Source: Lewinella sp038528965 (GTDB taxonomy: Bacteria > Bacteroidota > Bacteroidia > Chitinophagales > Saprospiraceae). From it: a DNA stretch of 64,000 bases. Within the stretch, counting starts at the first letter, position 1. Each line of letters begins with the position of its first letter. The stretch spans positions 178,234-242,233 of the forward strand of contig JBCBEC010000007.1 in NCBI GenBank assembly GCA_038528965.1, in the 5' to 3' direction. This document shows positions 35,660-44,731 of the stretch, in pieces. Position numbers and translations under genes: made by a program. Below the pieces are notes generated by a model, which was not told the origin of the DNA, did no database searches, and worked only from the letters and a program-made list of their open reading frames with translations.

Positions 35660-36661
35660 ATGATGATTCGCCCCCGCCGCAATCGGCGCTCCGCAGCTAT
35701 TCGTGGTTTAGTAAGAGAAACCCGGCTCCACCCTGGCCACCTGATCCAGCCGCTGTTCCTCCTACCCGATGCCAATGAAGAAAGTGAAGTCTCTTCTCTT
35801 CCCGGCACATTTCGACATGGAATAAAGCGCATGCTCCCAGAGATCGAGTCCTGTCTGAAGCTAGGTGTGAAAAGCTTTGTCATTTTCCCGGCGGTGCCTG
35901 ATGAGTTAAAAGACAAAGAAGCTACTTACAGCTATGCTGATGATAACTTCTACCTGCTGGCCGCTAAAACCATAAAGCAACAGTTTCCTGAAGCTTGCCT
36001 GATTAGCGATGTAGCTATGGATCCTTACAGCATTGACGGCCATGACGGACTGGTTGGACAAGGACGAATCCTCAATGATGAGTCCCTTCCAATTCTAGCA
36101 AGAATGTCGGTAGCACAAGCCGAAGCCGGTTTTGACCTACTAGGCCCAAGTGATATGATGGATGGTCGGGTAGCCTACATGCGCCAGGCATTAGATAGTG
36201 CTGGATTTTACGAAACGGGTATCATGTCTTACACGGCCAAATACGCCAGTGCTTTTTACGGTCCCTTCCGCGCTGCACTAGACAGCGCCCCCCGCGAGGA
36301 TGCAGATATTCCGAAGGATAAGAAGACTTACCAAATGGATCCCGCCAACGCTACGGAAGCTTTACGCGAAGCTTATCTGGATACGGAGGAAGGAGCTGAT
36401 TTCTTGATGGTGAAGCCCGCTTTACACTATCTTGATATTATTGCGCTCTTAAAAGCTGAAACCGAATTGCCCATTGCTGCGTACCATGTAAGTGGAGAGT
36501 GCGCCATGTTGTTGGCTGCCTGCCGTAATGGATGGTTGGATTATGAGCAAGCAATGCCCGAAACGCTGCTGAGCATACACCGGGCCGGAGCAGACGCGAT
36601 TCTTACGTATTTTGCGAAGGATTACGCCGAGCGATACCAGCAAGATCGTCTCAATAGTTAA
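35660..36661 (+). CDS. hemB: Delta-aminolevulinic acid dehydratase (porphobilinogen synthase)
   Basis: 333-aa cytoplasmic enzyme condensing two 5-aminolevulinate molecules to porphobilinogen in haem synthesis. The Schiff-base lysines lie in SYTAKYASAFYGPFR and in DFLMVKPALHYLDII. The metal-site segment reads DVAMDPYSIDGHDG, with Asp in place of the cysteines of zinc enzymes, so it belongs to the magnesium-type, cysteine-free class. The length is normal. It follows a cytochrome gene that needs haem, but a terminator separates the two. Confidence 0.95.
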   Translation: MMIRPRRNRRSAAIRGLVRETRLHPGHLIQPLFLLPDANEESEVSSLPGTFRHGIKRMLPEIESCLKLGVKSFVIFPAVPDELKDKEATYSYADDNFYLLAAKTIKQQFPEACLISDVAMDPYSIDGHDGLVGQGRILNDESLPILARMSVAQAEAGFDLLGPSDMMDGRVAYMRQALDSAGFYETGIMSYTAKYASAFYGPFRAALDSAPREDADIPKDKKTYQMDPANATEALREAYLDTEEGADFLMVKPALHYLDIIALLKAETELPIAAYHVSGECAMLLAACRNGWLDYEQAMPETLLSIHRAGADAILTYFAKDYAERYQQDRLNS

Positions 36662-36777
36662 AATAAAAAGCCAAAATTTGCATCATCAAGCAGCGAAGCA
36701 GGCTACCTTGCGTTTGCTTTATACAATGCGCTGCTCTTTGGTGATTTTCTATTTTGAATCATCTTAAAGCATTTAAT

Positions 36778-37575
36778 ATGCCCCTTTGTTACCGTCTGGC
36801 CTTTTTGTTGCTAGTGACCTGTGTCTGGTCTTGTGAGGTGGAGTCGCTGGACGATCCTATCATTGTTCCGGTGGTTGATCAAGAATTTAGTTTTCAGCTG
36901 TGGCAAAACCTGTCTACTACTGAAGGTTCGTCACTGGAAATACGCATGTATACGCTAGAGGATTATGATTGCCTCAATACTACAATTCTGTCTAACTACG
37001 CACGAGTGGGTAACCGTCTGGAGCTAACGCTCTTCGACATCTTAGATCCCGAAACTTGCGAAGCCGGACTCGCTCCCGCCATGGGCATAGAGGCTATTAA
37101 TGACATTGAAGCTAATAATTACGATCTGCGCATCGAACTACAAGATGTTGTCAGCAATCTGGGCACCCTTATGGCTACTAATGGGGCATATACTGTGGCA
37201 ATGCAGGACGAAAATGGTATCCGCTGGCAGCAATACGAAATGCGCCGCATCCCAGCGACGGCTCTATGGGGCTACGTAGCCTATTCCGATGCCACTACCC
37301 GCCAGCAAGCAGAAGATTTCTTGGCTGATTTAGGTACTATTGGATCACCCAATACGCTGGACGATGGCTATTATGGCCACTACACGCTTAAGGAAAATAG
37401 TACTGGACTGGATTTGAATACCCCCAACGTTCCGAACCAAAGCTTGAAGTTTATTCTAGACTACAACGGCGCAACGGACGAAATTGACCAGCGGGTAGCA
37501 GAACTTATCTCCGTGTCTGGTGGAGCTGTAAAGCTGCAACTCTGGGATGGTAGCGGAAATGAATGGCAGAATTAA
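36778..37575 (+). CDS. Hypothetical lipoprotein
   Basis: 265-aa lipoprotein (signal YRLAFLLLVTCVWSC). The rest is a soluble, beta-rich domain with no family I recognise. The ATG at 36778 is preferred over a TTG at 36754, because it leads straight into the signal peptide. It converges with the Nudix regulator gene and overlaps it by four bases at the stop codons. Confidence 0.65.
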   Translation: MPLCYRLAFLLLVTCVWSCEVESLDDPIIVPVVDQEFSFQLWQNLSTTEGSSLEIRMYTLEDYDCLNTTILSNYARVGNRLELTLFDILDPETCEAGLAPAMGIEAINDIEANNYDLRIELQDVVSNLGTLMATNGAYTVAMQDENGIRWQQYEMRRIPATALWGYVAYSDATTRQQAEDFLADLGTIGSPNTLDDGYYGHYTLKENSTGLDLNTPNVPNQSLKFILDYNGATDEIDQRVAELISVSGGAVKLQLWDGSGNEWQN

Positions 37576-38309
37576 TCGGTAACTACCGGACGTTCTTTAC
37601 GCTTACTTTCCTTAACCTCAAAGGAGAACCCTTCCTGTAGAAACTCCTGGTACTTCTCGTAGTCGAACTGATAGAGCTTGGCCGGACGGTGTGCTACTCC
37701 TGCTTGCATTTCATTCAGATCGATTAACAAATTCATCGATAGAATCTTCTTGCGGAAGTTGCGTTTATCCAGGTCAGTTTCCAGGATAGCCTCGTAAAGG
37801 TGTTGCAATTCGGTTAAAGTGAACTTTGGTGGAAGCAACTCAAAACCAATTGGCCGTACCCGAACTTGGCGCTTGAGGGTCTCAAAACACACATCAGCCA
37901 TTTCTTCGTGATCGAAGGCCAAATCTAGTTTGGAAATATCCGCTACGCTAAACCAGCGCACCTCCTTAGCTACATCATTGTCAGGCTGGGGGCTAAAATC
38001 AGCAATTTTAACCAAAGAATAGTAGGCCACCGTAATGACCCGACCAAAGGGGTGACGGTCGACTGCACCAAAACTTTTTACTTGTTCCAGGTAGACATTA
38101 TCAAGACCAGCTAGCTGCTTCAACACCCGCCGAGCGGCGGTATTTAAGTCCTCATCCGGTAAAACAAAATATCCAGGTAGGCCCCAATGATCGATATAAG
38201 GTTCCTCCTGGCGTTTGATGAGAAGGATTTTCAAGTCACTTTCGTCAAAACCAAAAATTACATTGTCAACAGTGAATGCTGACTTGAAGTAAGTATCAAA
38301 ATTTTTCAC
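37572..38309 (-). CDS. Nudix-domain transcriptional regulator (NrtR/AraR-like)
   Basis: 245-aa protein. Residues ~10-140 form a Nudix fold, but the Nudix box (GYFVLPDEDLNTAARRVLKQ) has lost the REUxEE glutamates needed for hydrolysis. The C-terminal ~90 residues (FTLTELQHLYEAILETDLDK RNFRKKIL) are the winged helix typical of NrtR-type repressors, in which the Nudix domain senses ADP-ribose or a sugar. A perfect 8-3-8 palindrome upstream of the gene (38423-38441) is a likely operator. A catalytic role is less likely. Confidence 0.85.
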   Translation of the reverse strand: MKNFDTYFKSAFTVDNVIFGFDESDLKILLIKRQEEPYIDHWGLPGYFVLPDEDLNTAARRVLKQLAGLDNVYLEQVKSFGAVDRHPFGRVITVAYYSLVKIADFSPQPDNDVAKEVRWFSVADISKLDLAFDHEEMADVCFETLKRQVRVRPIGFELLPPKFTLTELQHLYEAILETDLDKRNFRKKILSMNLLIDLNEMQAGVAHRPAKLYQFDYEKYQEFLQEGFSFEVKESKRKERPVVTD

Positions 38310-38422
38310 GTTTCTTGTTTGTTCCAGACGTTGATGTACGGGCTTTAAACCCTACCATTTTTCGGCAATCGTGGCTAAGTTAGCAATTTCTAGCGGGGCA
38401 ACCTGCTGAGCAAGTCCTGATT

Positions 38423-38441
38423 TAGTGTAATATTTACACTA
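38423..38441. promoter_or_regulatory. Palindromic operator candidate for the Nudix regulator
   Basis: TAGTGTAA-TAT-TTACACTA is a perfect 8-3-8 inverted repeat located between the divergent Nudix regulator (start 38309) and comEC (start 38574). This size and A/T-rich form fit operators of NrtR/AraR-type regulators; autoregulation is inferred. Confidence 0.55.
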
Positions 38442-38573
38442 GCCACCAGGTTTTGTCTAATTTCTGGTAAAAAAAGCTAAATTCATCATCTACTAATAGT
38501 CGGACTCAAATCTCTACCTTCTTGTTTCTTAATAATCGGCAGGGATTTCCTTAAGTCTACTTATCTCAGCGTC

Positions 38574-40676
38574 ATGCCACAACCACCCACGCTCTCTATG
38601 CGGCAAATCCCGCTTTTGCGCCTGCTGCTGCCCTTTGCATTAGGGGGTGCTATTGCCTGGTGGTGGCTCCCTAACGATACGGTTTCTGGTCTCCAGTTTT
38701 TTCTTCTTGCCGGTGCAATACTATTAATGCTCACCGGCCGTAGATCACAAACCAGAACGCATAACCTCAGTTGGGGTATTGCCTTACACGTTTGGCTATT
38801 CCTCCTTGGCTGGTGGCGCACTATCGAGCACTACCAATTAATAAAGGCCGACCACATTGAGCAGTACCTTACCCCCGAACAAACAGATCTCCAATGGGCA
38901 GGTACGATAGAGACCGTACGCTTAGGCGCAAAGAGCCATCGTCTGCGGGTAGCGGTAGACGAATTTGGCCCGGCCCATGCTGCAATTATCCAGCCGGTAA
39001 TGGGTAAGCTCTTGGTGTACATCGCGGCCGATAGCACCAGCACCAGTCTCCTGCCGGGTCAGCAGATTCGGTTCACCGCTAGTGTACAACGTATTGAGTC
39101 ACCAAAAAATCCTGCTGCTTTTGATTTTGCGGACTGGCAGACTCGCCAGAATGTATTTCACCAAGCCAGTGTCGCCTCGGATGAGTGGCAACTACTGAAC
39201 GCAGGGCTCTCCTTACGTGGCTGGGCCTACCTCCTCAGAGAGCGAATGCTAACCATATTGCAACACCATCTACCTACTGATTCTCCAGCGTTTGCGGTAG
39301 GTGCTGCGCTGATTCTGGGTAAGAAAGATGCCCTTAATACGGAGGTCCGCAACGCCTACGCAGAAACGGGTGCCGTACACGTATTGGCGGTATCTGGTTT
39401 ACATTTGGGGTTCATCGCCTGGGGGCTGGGTCTATTGTCTGGCTGGGGACCGTTCCGACGTCACTCTTGGCGCTGGATTCGTCTAGTCTGTATCCTTAGT
39501 GGAATCTGGCTATTTGCGTTCATTACCGGTTTACCTCCCTCCGTTCAGCGCGCAGCCACGATGTTTAGTGCCGTCTGGATTGGCATTGCACTTGGGCGAA
39601 AGTCCAGTATTTATAATACCCTGGGAGCATCCGCCTTCTTGCTCTTGTTAATCAATCCATTCCTGCTGTTTGATATTGGTTTTCAACTGTCCTATCTGGC
39701 TCTTCTAGGCATTGTATTTTTTCAGCCTCGCATCTATAGGCTGCTCAGTACCCGCTGGTGGTTGTTAGATAAAACCTGGGCCTTATTGAGTGTTGCCCTT
39801 GCAGCCCAGCTTACTACTTTCCCTTTAAGCCTATATTATTTCCACCAGTTTCCTATTTATTTCTTCCTCTCTGGTATTGTGGTGGTACTGGCGGCCACTA
39901 TTATTCTGGGATTAGGGGTAGCGCTATTTATTTTCTCTTGGCTGGAGCCACTTGCAGTACTCATCGGCAAATTGCTATTTGGTGCCTTATGGCTCAATAA
40001 CGCCTTTGTGTTTGAACTGCGAAAACTCCCCGGGCATTTGGTGGAGGGTATCTGGATTGATCCCTGGCAAGTCGTTCTATTACTGATAGCAGTTGCCCTC
40101 ATTGGTGTCTACACCGTAAAATCAAAGGCTCATTACCTCATCCTGTCTCTAGTATCCTTGTTTCTCGTTTTCGGTGTCAATTTTTGGCACCAAGCCGAAC
40201 GTAGGCAGCAAAAACGATGGATAGTCTATCATCAATATAGAGCAACGATTATTGACGCCATTGCGGGGTCGCATCGATATACGATTAGCACTTTACCAGA
40301 AGAAGACATCGCTTTTCGCTGGAGCATTGAGCCCTATCGGGAAAAGGTAGGTGCAGTAAACGTAGGAACAAATGTCAGCGATTGGCAAGCCGCTCCCCCA
40401 CTCTATGGTTTCTTTGATCAACGCTTGGTGCTCATTGACCGTGAATGGGAAGCAAATGCCATACCGGCAGCACCAATAGAAGTCGACATTCTGGTATTGA
40501 AAGATGCCCCCAACTGGGGCCTTGCTGATTTGAATATGCATTTTCAACCCAAACATTGGGTTTGCGATGGCTCCAATTATCCAAAGCGCGTAAAAGACTG
40601 GCAAGCAGAAGCAAAACAATTAGGTTTCAAGCTCCACGTAACCCGTGAAGACGGGGCCTTTATTTTAGACTTTTAA
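38574..40676 (+). CDS. comEC: ComEC/Rec2-family DNA uptake channel protein
   Basis: 700-aa inner-membrane protein expected to pass single-stranded DNA during natural transformation. N-terminal helices plus a DUF4131/OB-like periplasmic part (LRVAVDEFGP, LLPGQQIRFTASVQRIESPK) precede the Competence domain with the hallmark TGAVHVLAVSGLHLGFIAWG and LPPSVQRAATM. The C-terminal ~150 residues are soluble, but I do not see the HxHxDH metallo-beta-lactamase motif, as is frequent in Bacteroidota. It is followed after 11 bases by a ComEA-like gene, which supports the competence role. Confidence 0.9.
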   Translation: MPQPPTLSMRQIPLLRLLLPFALGGAIAWWWLPNDTVSGLQFFLLAGAILLMLTGRRSQTRTHNLSWGIALHVWLFLLGWWRTIEHYQLIKADHIEQYLTPEQTDLQWAGTIETVRLGAKSHRLRVAVDEFGPAHAAIIQPVMGKLLVYIAADSTSTSLLPGQQIRFTASVQRIESPKNPAAFDFADWQTRQNVFHQASVASDEWQLLNAGLSLRGWAYLLRERMLTILQHHLPTDSPAFAVGAALILGKKDALNTEVRNAYAETGAVHVLAVSGLHLGFIAWGLGLLSGWGPFRRHSWRWIRLVCILSGIWLFAFITGLPPSVQRAATMFSAVWIGIALGRKSSIYNTLGASAFLLLLINPFLLFDIGFQLSYLALLGIVFFQPRIYRLLSTRWWLLDKTWALLSVALAAQLTTFPLSLYYFHQFPIYFFLSGIVVVLAATIILGLGVALFIFSWLEPLAVLIGKLLFGALWLNNAFVFELRKLPGHLVEGIWIDPWQVVLLLIAVALIGVYTVKSKAHYLILSLVSLFLVFGVNFWHQAERRQQKRWIVYHQYRATIIDAIAGSHRYTISTLPEEDIAFRWSIEPYREKVGAVNVGTNVSDWQAAPPLYGFFDQRLVLIDREWEANAIPAAPIEVDILVLKDAPNWGLADLNMHFQPKHWVCDGSNYPKRVKDWQAEAKQLGFKLHVTREDGAFILDF

Positions 40677-40687
40677 ACGCGCTATTC

Positions 40688-41821
40688 ATGAAAAATCATT
40701 TCTTGTACTTTACCAAAGCCGAGCGCTTTGGCATCATTTCTCTATTGCTGATCTGCCTGGGCTTGTGGATTGTACCCGCCTGTATTCCCGATCGCCAGAC
40801 CGATCAGTCAACTGCCGGCAAGGTACTCCCGGATCTAGAGCAAATGGAACACCTAAACTCCGAAGATGCTTTGGCTAATGATTCGGCTCAATCAGTCGCT
40901 GTCGAACTCAAACCATTTAGCCCCAATGCAGTCACGGCAAGTGAACTTCTGGCCATGGGCCTCTCGGAAAGCACTGTACGGGCGTGGCAAAGCTATTTGC
41001 AAAAGGGTGGGCGCTTTACTAGCTGGGATGACCTGCAAAAATTCCGCGCTCTCAAGGAAGCTGACCGGAAACGCCTCCGCCCTTATCTGCGGTTTAAACA
41101 AGCTATCGCGACGATGGCTAAACAACCTCAGCGTGATCCACTTGCCAAGCTAAATCCGTTTGACCCCAATGAACAGCATCAGGAAAGCCTGTTAGCCCTT
41201 GGCCTTTCACAACGCGTAGCCCGCAATTGGGTAAACTATCTGGAGGCCGGAGGCCGATTCCGGCAGGCAACTGATATTCAGAAGGTCTACGGACTAACAC
41301 CAGCGGACTTTGAGCGACTGCTGCCCTTTGTAGAAATTCTGGATTCCAAAGCAGAATGGGCTGCAACCGAAGCTGTTCCAGAGGTTGCTTTGCCGTCTTC
41401 TTACGATAAGGCAGATCGCCAGTTTATTGTTGATATCAATCAGGCTTCCGCCAAAGAATGGCAGCGCTTACGTGGTATTGGCCCAGCTTATAGCCGAAGA
41501 ATTGTCAAATTTCGTGACAAGCTAGGCGGCTTTCATAGCGTAGAGCAGGTCAAGGAAACCTATGGCCTACCCGATAGTGTGTACCAGGCTATTCTGCTGC
41601 AGCTCCGCCCCTCCCCGATCTTCAAGCAATTGTCCATCAACCAAGCAACCGTGGAGGATTTGGCTGCGCATCCTTATCTCTATTACCAGGATGCACGAGC
41701 TATTGTGCGCTATCGAGAAGAGCACGGCCCTTTCCAGTCGACAACGGACTTAGCGCAACTCTACGCTCTGGAACCACAAACCTTAAATAAAATGGCACCT
41801 TACTGGGATTTCACGCAGTAG
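40688..41821 (+). CDS. Membrane-anchored protein with four ComEA-type helix-hairpin-helix repeats
   Basis: 377-aa protein with one N-terminal membrane helix (GIISLLLICLGLWIVPACI). Four HhH units follow: NAVTASELLAMGLSESTVRA, DPNEQHQESLLALGLSQRVA, DINQASAKEWQRLRGIGPAY and SINQATVEDLAAHPYLYYQD, each ending with a GGRF/GGF/GPF turn. The third has the canonical GIGPAYSRRIV DNA-contact loop. It probably binds incoming DNA at the outer face of the inner membrane and hands it to ComEC, with which it forms an operon. ComEA proper has one or two such units, so four is an expanded form. Confidence 0.85.
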   Translation: MKNHFLYFTKAERFGIISLLLICLGLWIVPACIPDRQTDQSTAGKVLPDLEQMEHLNSEDALANDSAQSVAVELKPFSPNAVTASELLAMGLSESTVRAWQSYLQKGGRFTSWDDLQKFRALKEADRKRLRPYLRFKQAIATMAKQPQRDPLAKLNPFDPNEQHQESLLALGLSQRVARNWVNYLEAGGRFRQATDIQKVYGLTPADFERLLPFVEILDSKAEWAATEAVPEVALPSSYDKADRQFIVDINQASAKEWQRLRGIGPAYSRRIVKFRDKLGGFHSVEQVKETYGLPDSVYQAILLQLRPSPIFKQLSINQATVEDLAAHPYLYYQDARAIVRYREEHGPFQSTTDLAQLYALEPQTLNKMAPYWDFTQ

Positions 41822-41911
41822 GTGGGTACAAAAAAACGTGAGCGAGCCCGAAGACTCAACTCACGCGTCAACAATCCAATTGTTTTCCGGTTTGTGCCAA
41901 ATTGGATTAAA

Positions 41912-41982
41912 TAATACAACATGAGATTTTCGGCTGCACTCATTCCACAAAGGCACCGAAACCTCATGTCGTATTGTTTTTT
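41912..41982. terminator. Convergent-gene terminator hairpin
   Basis: AATACAACATGAG (41913-41925) pairs with CTCATGTCGTATT (41963-41975), with further pairing inside the loop (CGGTGC/GCACCG-type), followed by GTTTTTTG. It lies between the converging HhH and DUF3179 genes. One mismatch is in the stem. Confidence 0.65.
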
Positions 41983-41988
41983 GCTGGA

Positions 41989-43002
41989 TTATAAGGCCCC
42001 AATTGTCATGCTCATCTGAGTAGGGAAGTCCGCGGTTGGTAAACCGTGTACTTCAGTATCAGGATGAAAAGCCGACCAAGAGAACCAGTACATACTCGCA
42101 CTAGGAATTTGGTTGCCATCGGCATCCGTCACGTAAGCGGCTTGCGCCTCGGGCAAGAACTCAATTTTTATATTTTGACCATTGACTACGTCGGTAGTCA
42201 CGAAATGCTCATTGGCGGGTAGTAGGTTGTAGGAATAGGCTTTGAATACACCATCTACTTCTACTCCGATTACCCGTTCTTTTAACTCCAGACGATCATC
42301 GCTGTGGTTGAGCGGAAACATCAGTCGATCGGTCGTACTATAACGGGCGTAAGCATCTAAGTCATAGTTACGATTATAGCCTGTTTCTTTTGATAACAGT
42401 AATGTTCTCGGGTGGCGATCTTGCCATTCAGACCAGGTTGTTAAGGTAGCTGGCAATAGTTCCAACTGGGCACCCGCAACTGGCCCCGCAACAGCCCGCC
42501 CCAATGCCTGAGACCACAGACTTTCCGTTTGCCGATCAAAATACAGGGTGTTATTATTATAAACCAGACCAGATACGGCTAGCTCCCATTCCTGGTTGCG
42601 TTCTTCGGTTTGGTAGACCATGACGCTACCGCAAAGTGGACTATAGGTGATAGCCACCCGCATACCGGCAAAATCATCATTAATCACCTCGTGGTAGTTT
42701 AGCACCTTCACTGGATAGGCTTTAGTAACACCATTGAGCGTTACGCCTACCACGCGGTCTCCTTCAGTTAGCCACTTGTCCGATTTGGCGGTGGTAAATT
42801 CGGGATCCATCAACGCAGGAATTCCATCCTTACCGGGTCCACCAGGAATAATCTCCCAGGATGGTAGCTCGCTGTTACTTAAATCAAAATCCTCATCGGC
42901 ATAAGTCTCCTCTACGAAAATGGCGCGTTGTGCCTGCACTGCACCGTAAGTACACATAATTAAAACTAGCAAAAACACAAAAGAGCGAAATACTGTATTC
43001 AT
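41989..43002 (-). CDS. DUF3179 domain-containing secreted protein
   Basis: 337-aa protein with a signal peptide (FVFLLVLIMCTYGAVQAQ). The DUF3179 signature is clear: VVGVTLNGVTKAYPVKVLNY HEVIND and ITYSPLCGSVMVYQ with its conserved cysteine, plus ETGYNRNYD and the terminal FSWSAFHPDTEVHG. The family is exported and of unknown function. It is transcribed alone. Confidence 0.9.
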   Translation of the reverse strand: MNTVFRSFVFLLVLIMCTYGAVQAQRAIFVEETYADEDFDLSNSELPSWEIIPGGPGKDGIPALMDPEFTTAKSDKWLTEGDRVVGVTLNGVTKAYPVKVLNYHEVINDDFAGMRVAITYSPLCGSVMVYQTEERNQEWELAVSGLVYNNNTLYFDRQTESLWSQALGRAVAGPVAGAQLELLPATLTTWSEWQDRHPRTLLLSKETGYNRNYDLDAYARYSTTDRLMFPLNHSDDRLELKERVIGVEVDGVFKAYSYNLLPANEHFVTTDVVNGQNIKIEFLPEAQAAYVTDADGNQIPSASMYWFSWSAFHPDTEVHGLPTADFPTQMSMTIGAL

Positions 43003-43168
43003 CTTGGGTTAGATTTTGGAAATTTTCTTCACGAAATAGTGTTCAATGAAGTGTTTATCCAAAAGCGTGCCAAAAAATGCTAAAACCTAGTCAAGACATG
43101 ACCAATACCTTCATAAAAAACTGATTTACAATAAATTAAACATTTAACTTAACTATCAATCTGTAGTA

Positions 43169-43250
43169 AAGAGGCATTGCGATGCGTCTCTACGACTAGG
43201 TACCACATGGTGATGCGTCTCCACGGCTAGTGATGCGTCTCTACGGCTAG
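43169..43250. repeat. Dispersed palindromic repeat remnants with two 20-bp direct copies
   Basis: A degenerate palindrome AGAGGCATTGCGATGCGTCT lies at 43170-43189. Then come two tandem 20-bp units, TGATGCGTCTCCACGGCTAG and TGATGCGTCTCTACGGCTAG (43211-43250), differing by one base and each holding the right half of the palindrome. Confidence 0.8.
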
Positions 43251-43314
43251 GTCCTGCTTATCCATTATACCCAATCATTGGACTCCTGCAGCCTCGTTTG
43301 CATCAAATGCATCC

Positions 43315-43351
43315 ACAAAAAAATCCTGAACACTTGCGCATTCAGGATTTT
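43315..43351 (-). terminator. Rho-independent terminator of lemA
   Basis: AAAATCCTGAA (43320-43330) pairs with TTCAGGATTTT (43341-43351); read on the minus strand the stem is followed by a run of T residues. It lies 40 bases after the lemA stop. Confidence 0.85.
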
Positions 43352-43391
43352 CTTTACTTCAATCGAAGTACTAGCAATAAAGTGGAGACTT

Positions 43392-43967
43392 TTAGTCAAA
43401 GCTGACTTTTGGTGCTTGCTCCGCACCAGCCTGAGCTTCAAACTGTGCCTTTTCATCGAAGCCGAAGACACTTGCAAAAAAGCTACCGGGAAAGCGGCGG
43501 ACTTTTTTATTATAAGTAGTCACCGATGCATTGAAATCTTGTCGTGCCACGGAGATTCTATTTTCCGTACCTTCAAGCTGGGCTTGTAAATCCAGAAAGT
43601 TGTTCGTGGAACGAATTTCTGGATAACGCTCGAAAATTAGCCCTAGTTGTGAATTGATCTGCTGGCCTATACCCTCAAGTTCACTGGGGTCATTCGCCTT
43701 CTTAATCAACTCTTTGAAATTCGCCGCACCAGTTCTGGCCTCCGTCACACCAACTAAAATATCCTTTTCATTATCAGCTGCACCTTGCACGGTGGCGACT
43801 AAATTTGGAATTAAGGCTGCTCGGCGTTCATATTTGTCCTGCACATTCGCCCAAGCTTCTTCTACGTTTTCCTCCGCATCAACGAAGTTATTATAGTTAT
43901 TGCACCCGCCCATAAACAGCAAGAACAACACTCCTAAAACAATACCAATAGTGGTAAGAGATCTCAT
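43392..43967 (-). CDS. lemA: LemA family protein
   Basis: 191-aa envelope protein with an N-terminal hydrophobic segment ending in MGGCNNYN, which could be a membrane anchor or a lipoprotein signal. The LemA signature is present: YNNFVDAEENVEEAWANVQD, YERRAALIPNLVATVQG, then LQAQLEGTENRISVARQDFN. It forms a long helical bundle. The family's role is not firmly known. No TPM/YgcG partner gene is adjacent, although these often occur together. Confidence 0.93.
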   Translation of the reverse strand: MRSLTTIGIVLGVLFLLFMGGCNNYNNFVDAEENVEEAWANVQDKYERRAALIPNLVATVQGAADNEKDILVGVTEARTGAANFKELIKKANDPSELEGIGQQINSQLGLIFERYPEIRSTNNFLDLQAQLEGTENRISVARQDFNASVTTYNKKVRRFPGSFFASVFGFDEKAQFEAQAGAEQAPKVSFD

Positions 43968-44214
43968 TTTGTTTTCCGTTTTTTTATCTTACTGTTCCCT
44001 TGAAATTAGGGGAAACTGATTACATTCTACGCAGTAGTCCCGTTTAAAAAATAAGTCTTCGATCAGTTTTCCGATAAAAAATATAAACAGCTATTTATCA
44101 AATGCTTTATTATGTCAAGTTAATCGGAAATCGAAAACTTATTTTTTCAACCTTGCATAAAGGTAAAAGTTTTCTTTTTGACCCTCCCCGGAGGAAAGAG
44201 TCACTTATCTAAAT

Positions 44215-44721
44215 ATGAAATTTCATTTTTCTGCGCCCCTCGAGGCGGCTAAGACGAAAATATTTAAATGGCAAGTGCGGGTACCGGCCGAGGTCACAGC
44301 AGCCTTTCTGGCTAGCCCTACCAAACGCAGAGTGGTCTGCGCGCTGAATGGTGAGGAAATACATCAATGTGCCCTCACCCCCATTGGAGATGGCGTTTAC
44401 GTTATCAAGGTAAACCAAGGTCGCATCAAGAAACTGGGACTGGAAGTTGGTAAAAACGTTGATCTGGAGCTATTCCCCGATGATAGTAAATACGGCCTAC
44501 CAATGCCTGAAGAAATGGCCGCCGTACTAGCCGAAGATTCCGAAGGGGATAAGCTCTTCCACGCCCTGACCCCAGGAAAACTACGCACGATGCTCTACAT
44601 CGTAGCCCAAGGGCACGATAGCGACAACCGACTCTGGCGAGCCGTGCAAATTTTGGAGCACATCAAGGCTCGGTCTGGTAAGATCAACTACAAAGAACTG
44701 CATCAAGACCTTCGTTTGTAA
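44215..44721 (+). CDS. DUF1905 / YdeI-OmdA family protein
   Basis: 168-aa cytoplasmic protein of two small domains. The N-terminal DUF1905 barrel (residues ~1-90) has KWQVRVPAEVTAAFLASPTK and VYVIKVNQGRIKKLGLEVGK. The C-terminal YdeI/OmpD-associated part has FHALTPGKLRTMLYIVAQGH. Proteins of this kind have been linked to bacteriocin or stress protection, but the mechanism is unknown. Followed after 10 bases by the DUF2071 gene. Confidence 0.8.
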   Translation: MKFHFSAPLEAAKTKIFKWQVRVPAEVTAAFLASPTKRRVVCALNGEEIHQCALTPIGDGVYVIKVNQGRIKKLGLEVGKNVDLELFPDDSKYGLPMPEEMAAVLAEDSEGDKLFHALTPGKLRTMLYIVAQGHDSDNRLWRAVQILEHIKARSGKINYKELHQDLRL

Positions 44722-44731
44722 ACCCATCCTT

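Larger units (their letters stand above)
43003..43391. other. Intergenic region with palindromic repeat remnants and the lemA terminator
   Basis: Holds a degenerate full copy and two half copies of the dispersed GACGCATTGCAATGCGTC repeat (43169-43250), the terminator of lemA (43315-43351), and presumably the promoter of the DUF3179 gene near 43010-43080. No gene seen. Confidence 0.6.
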
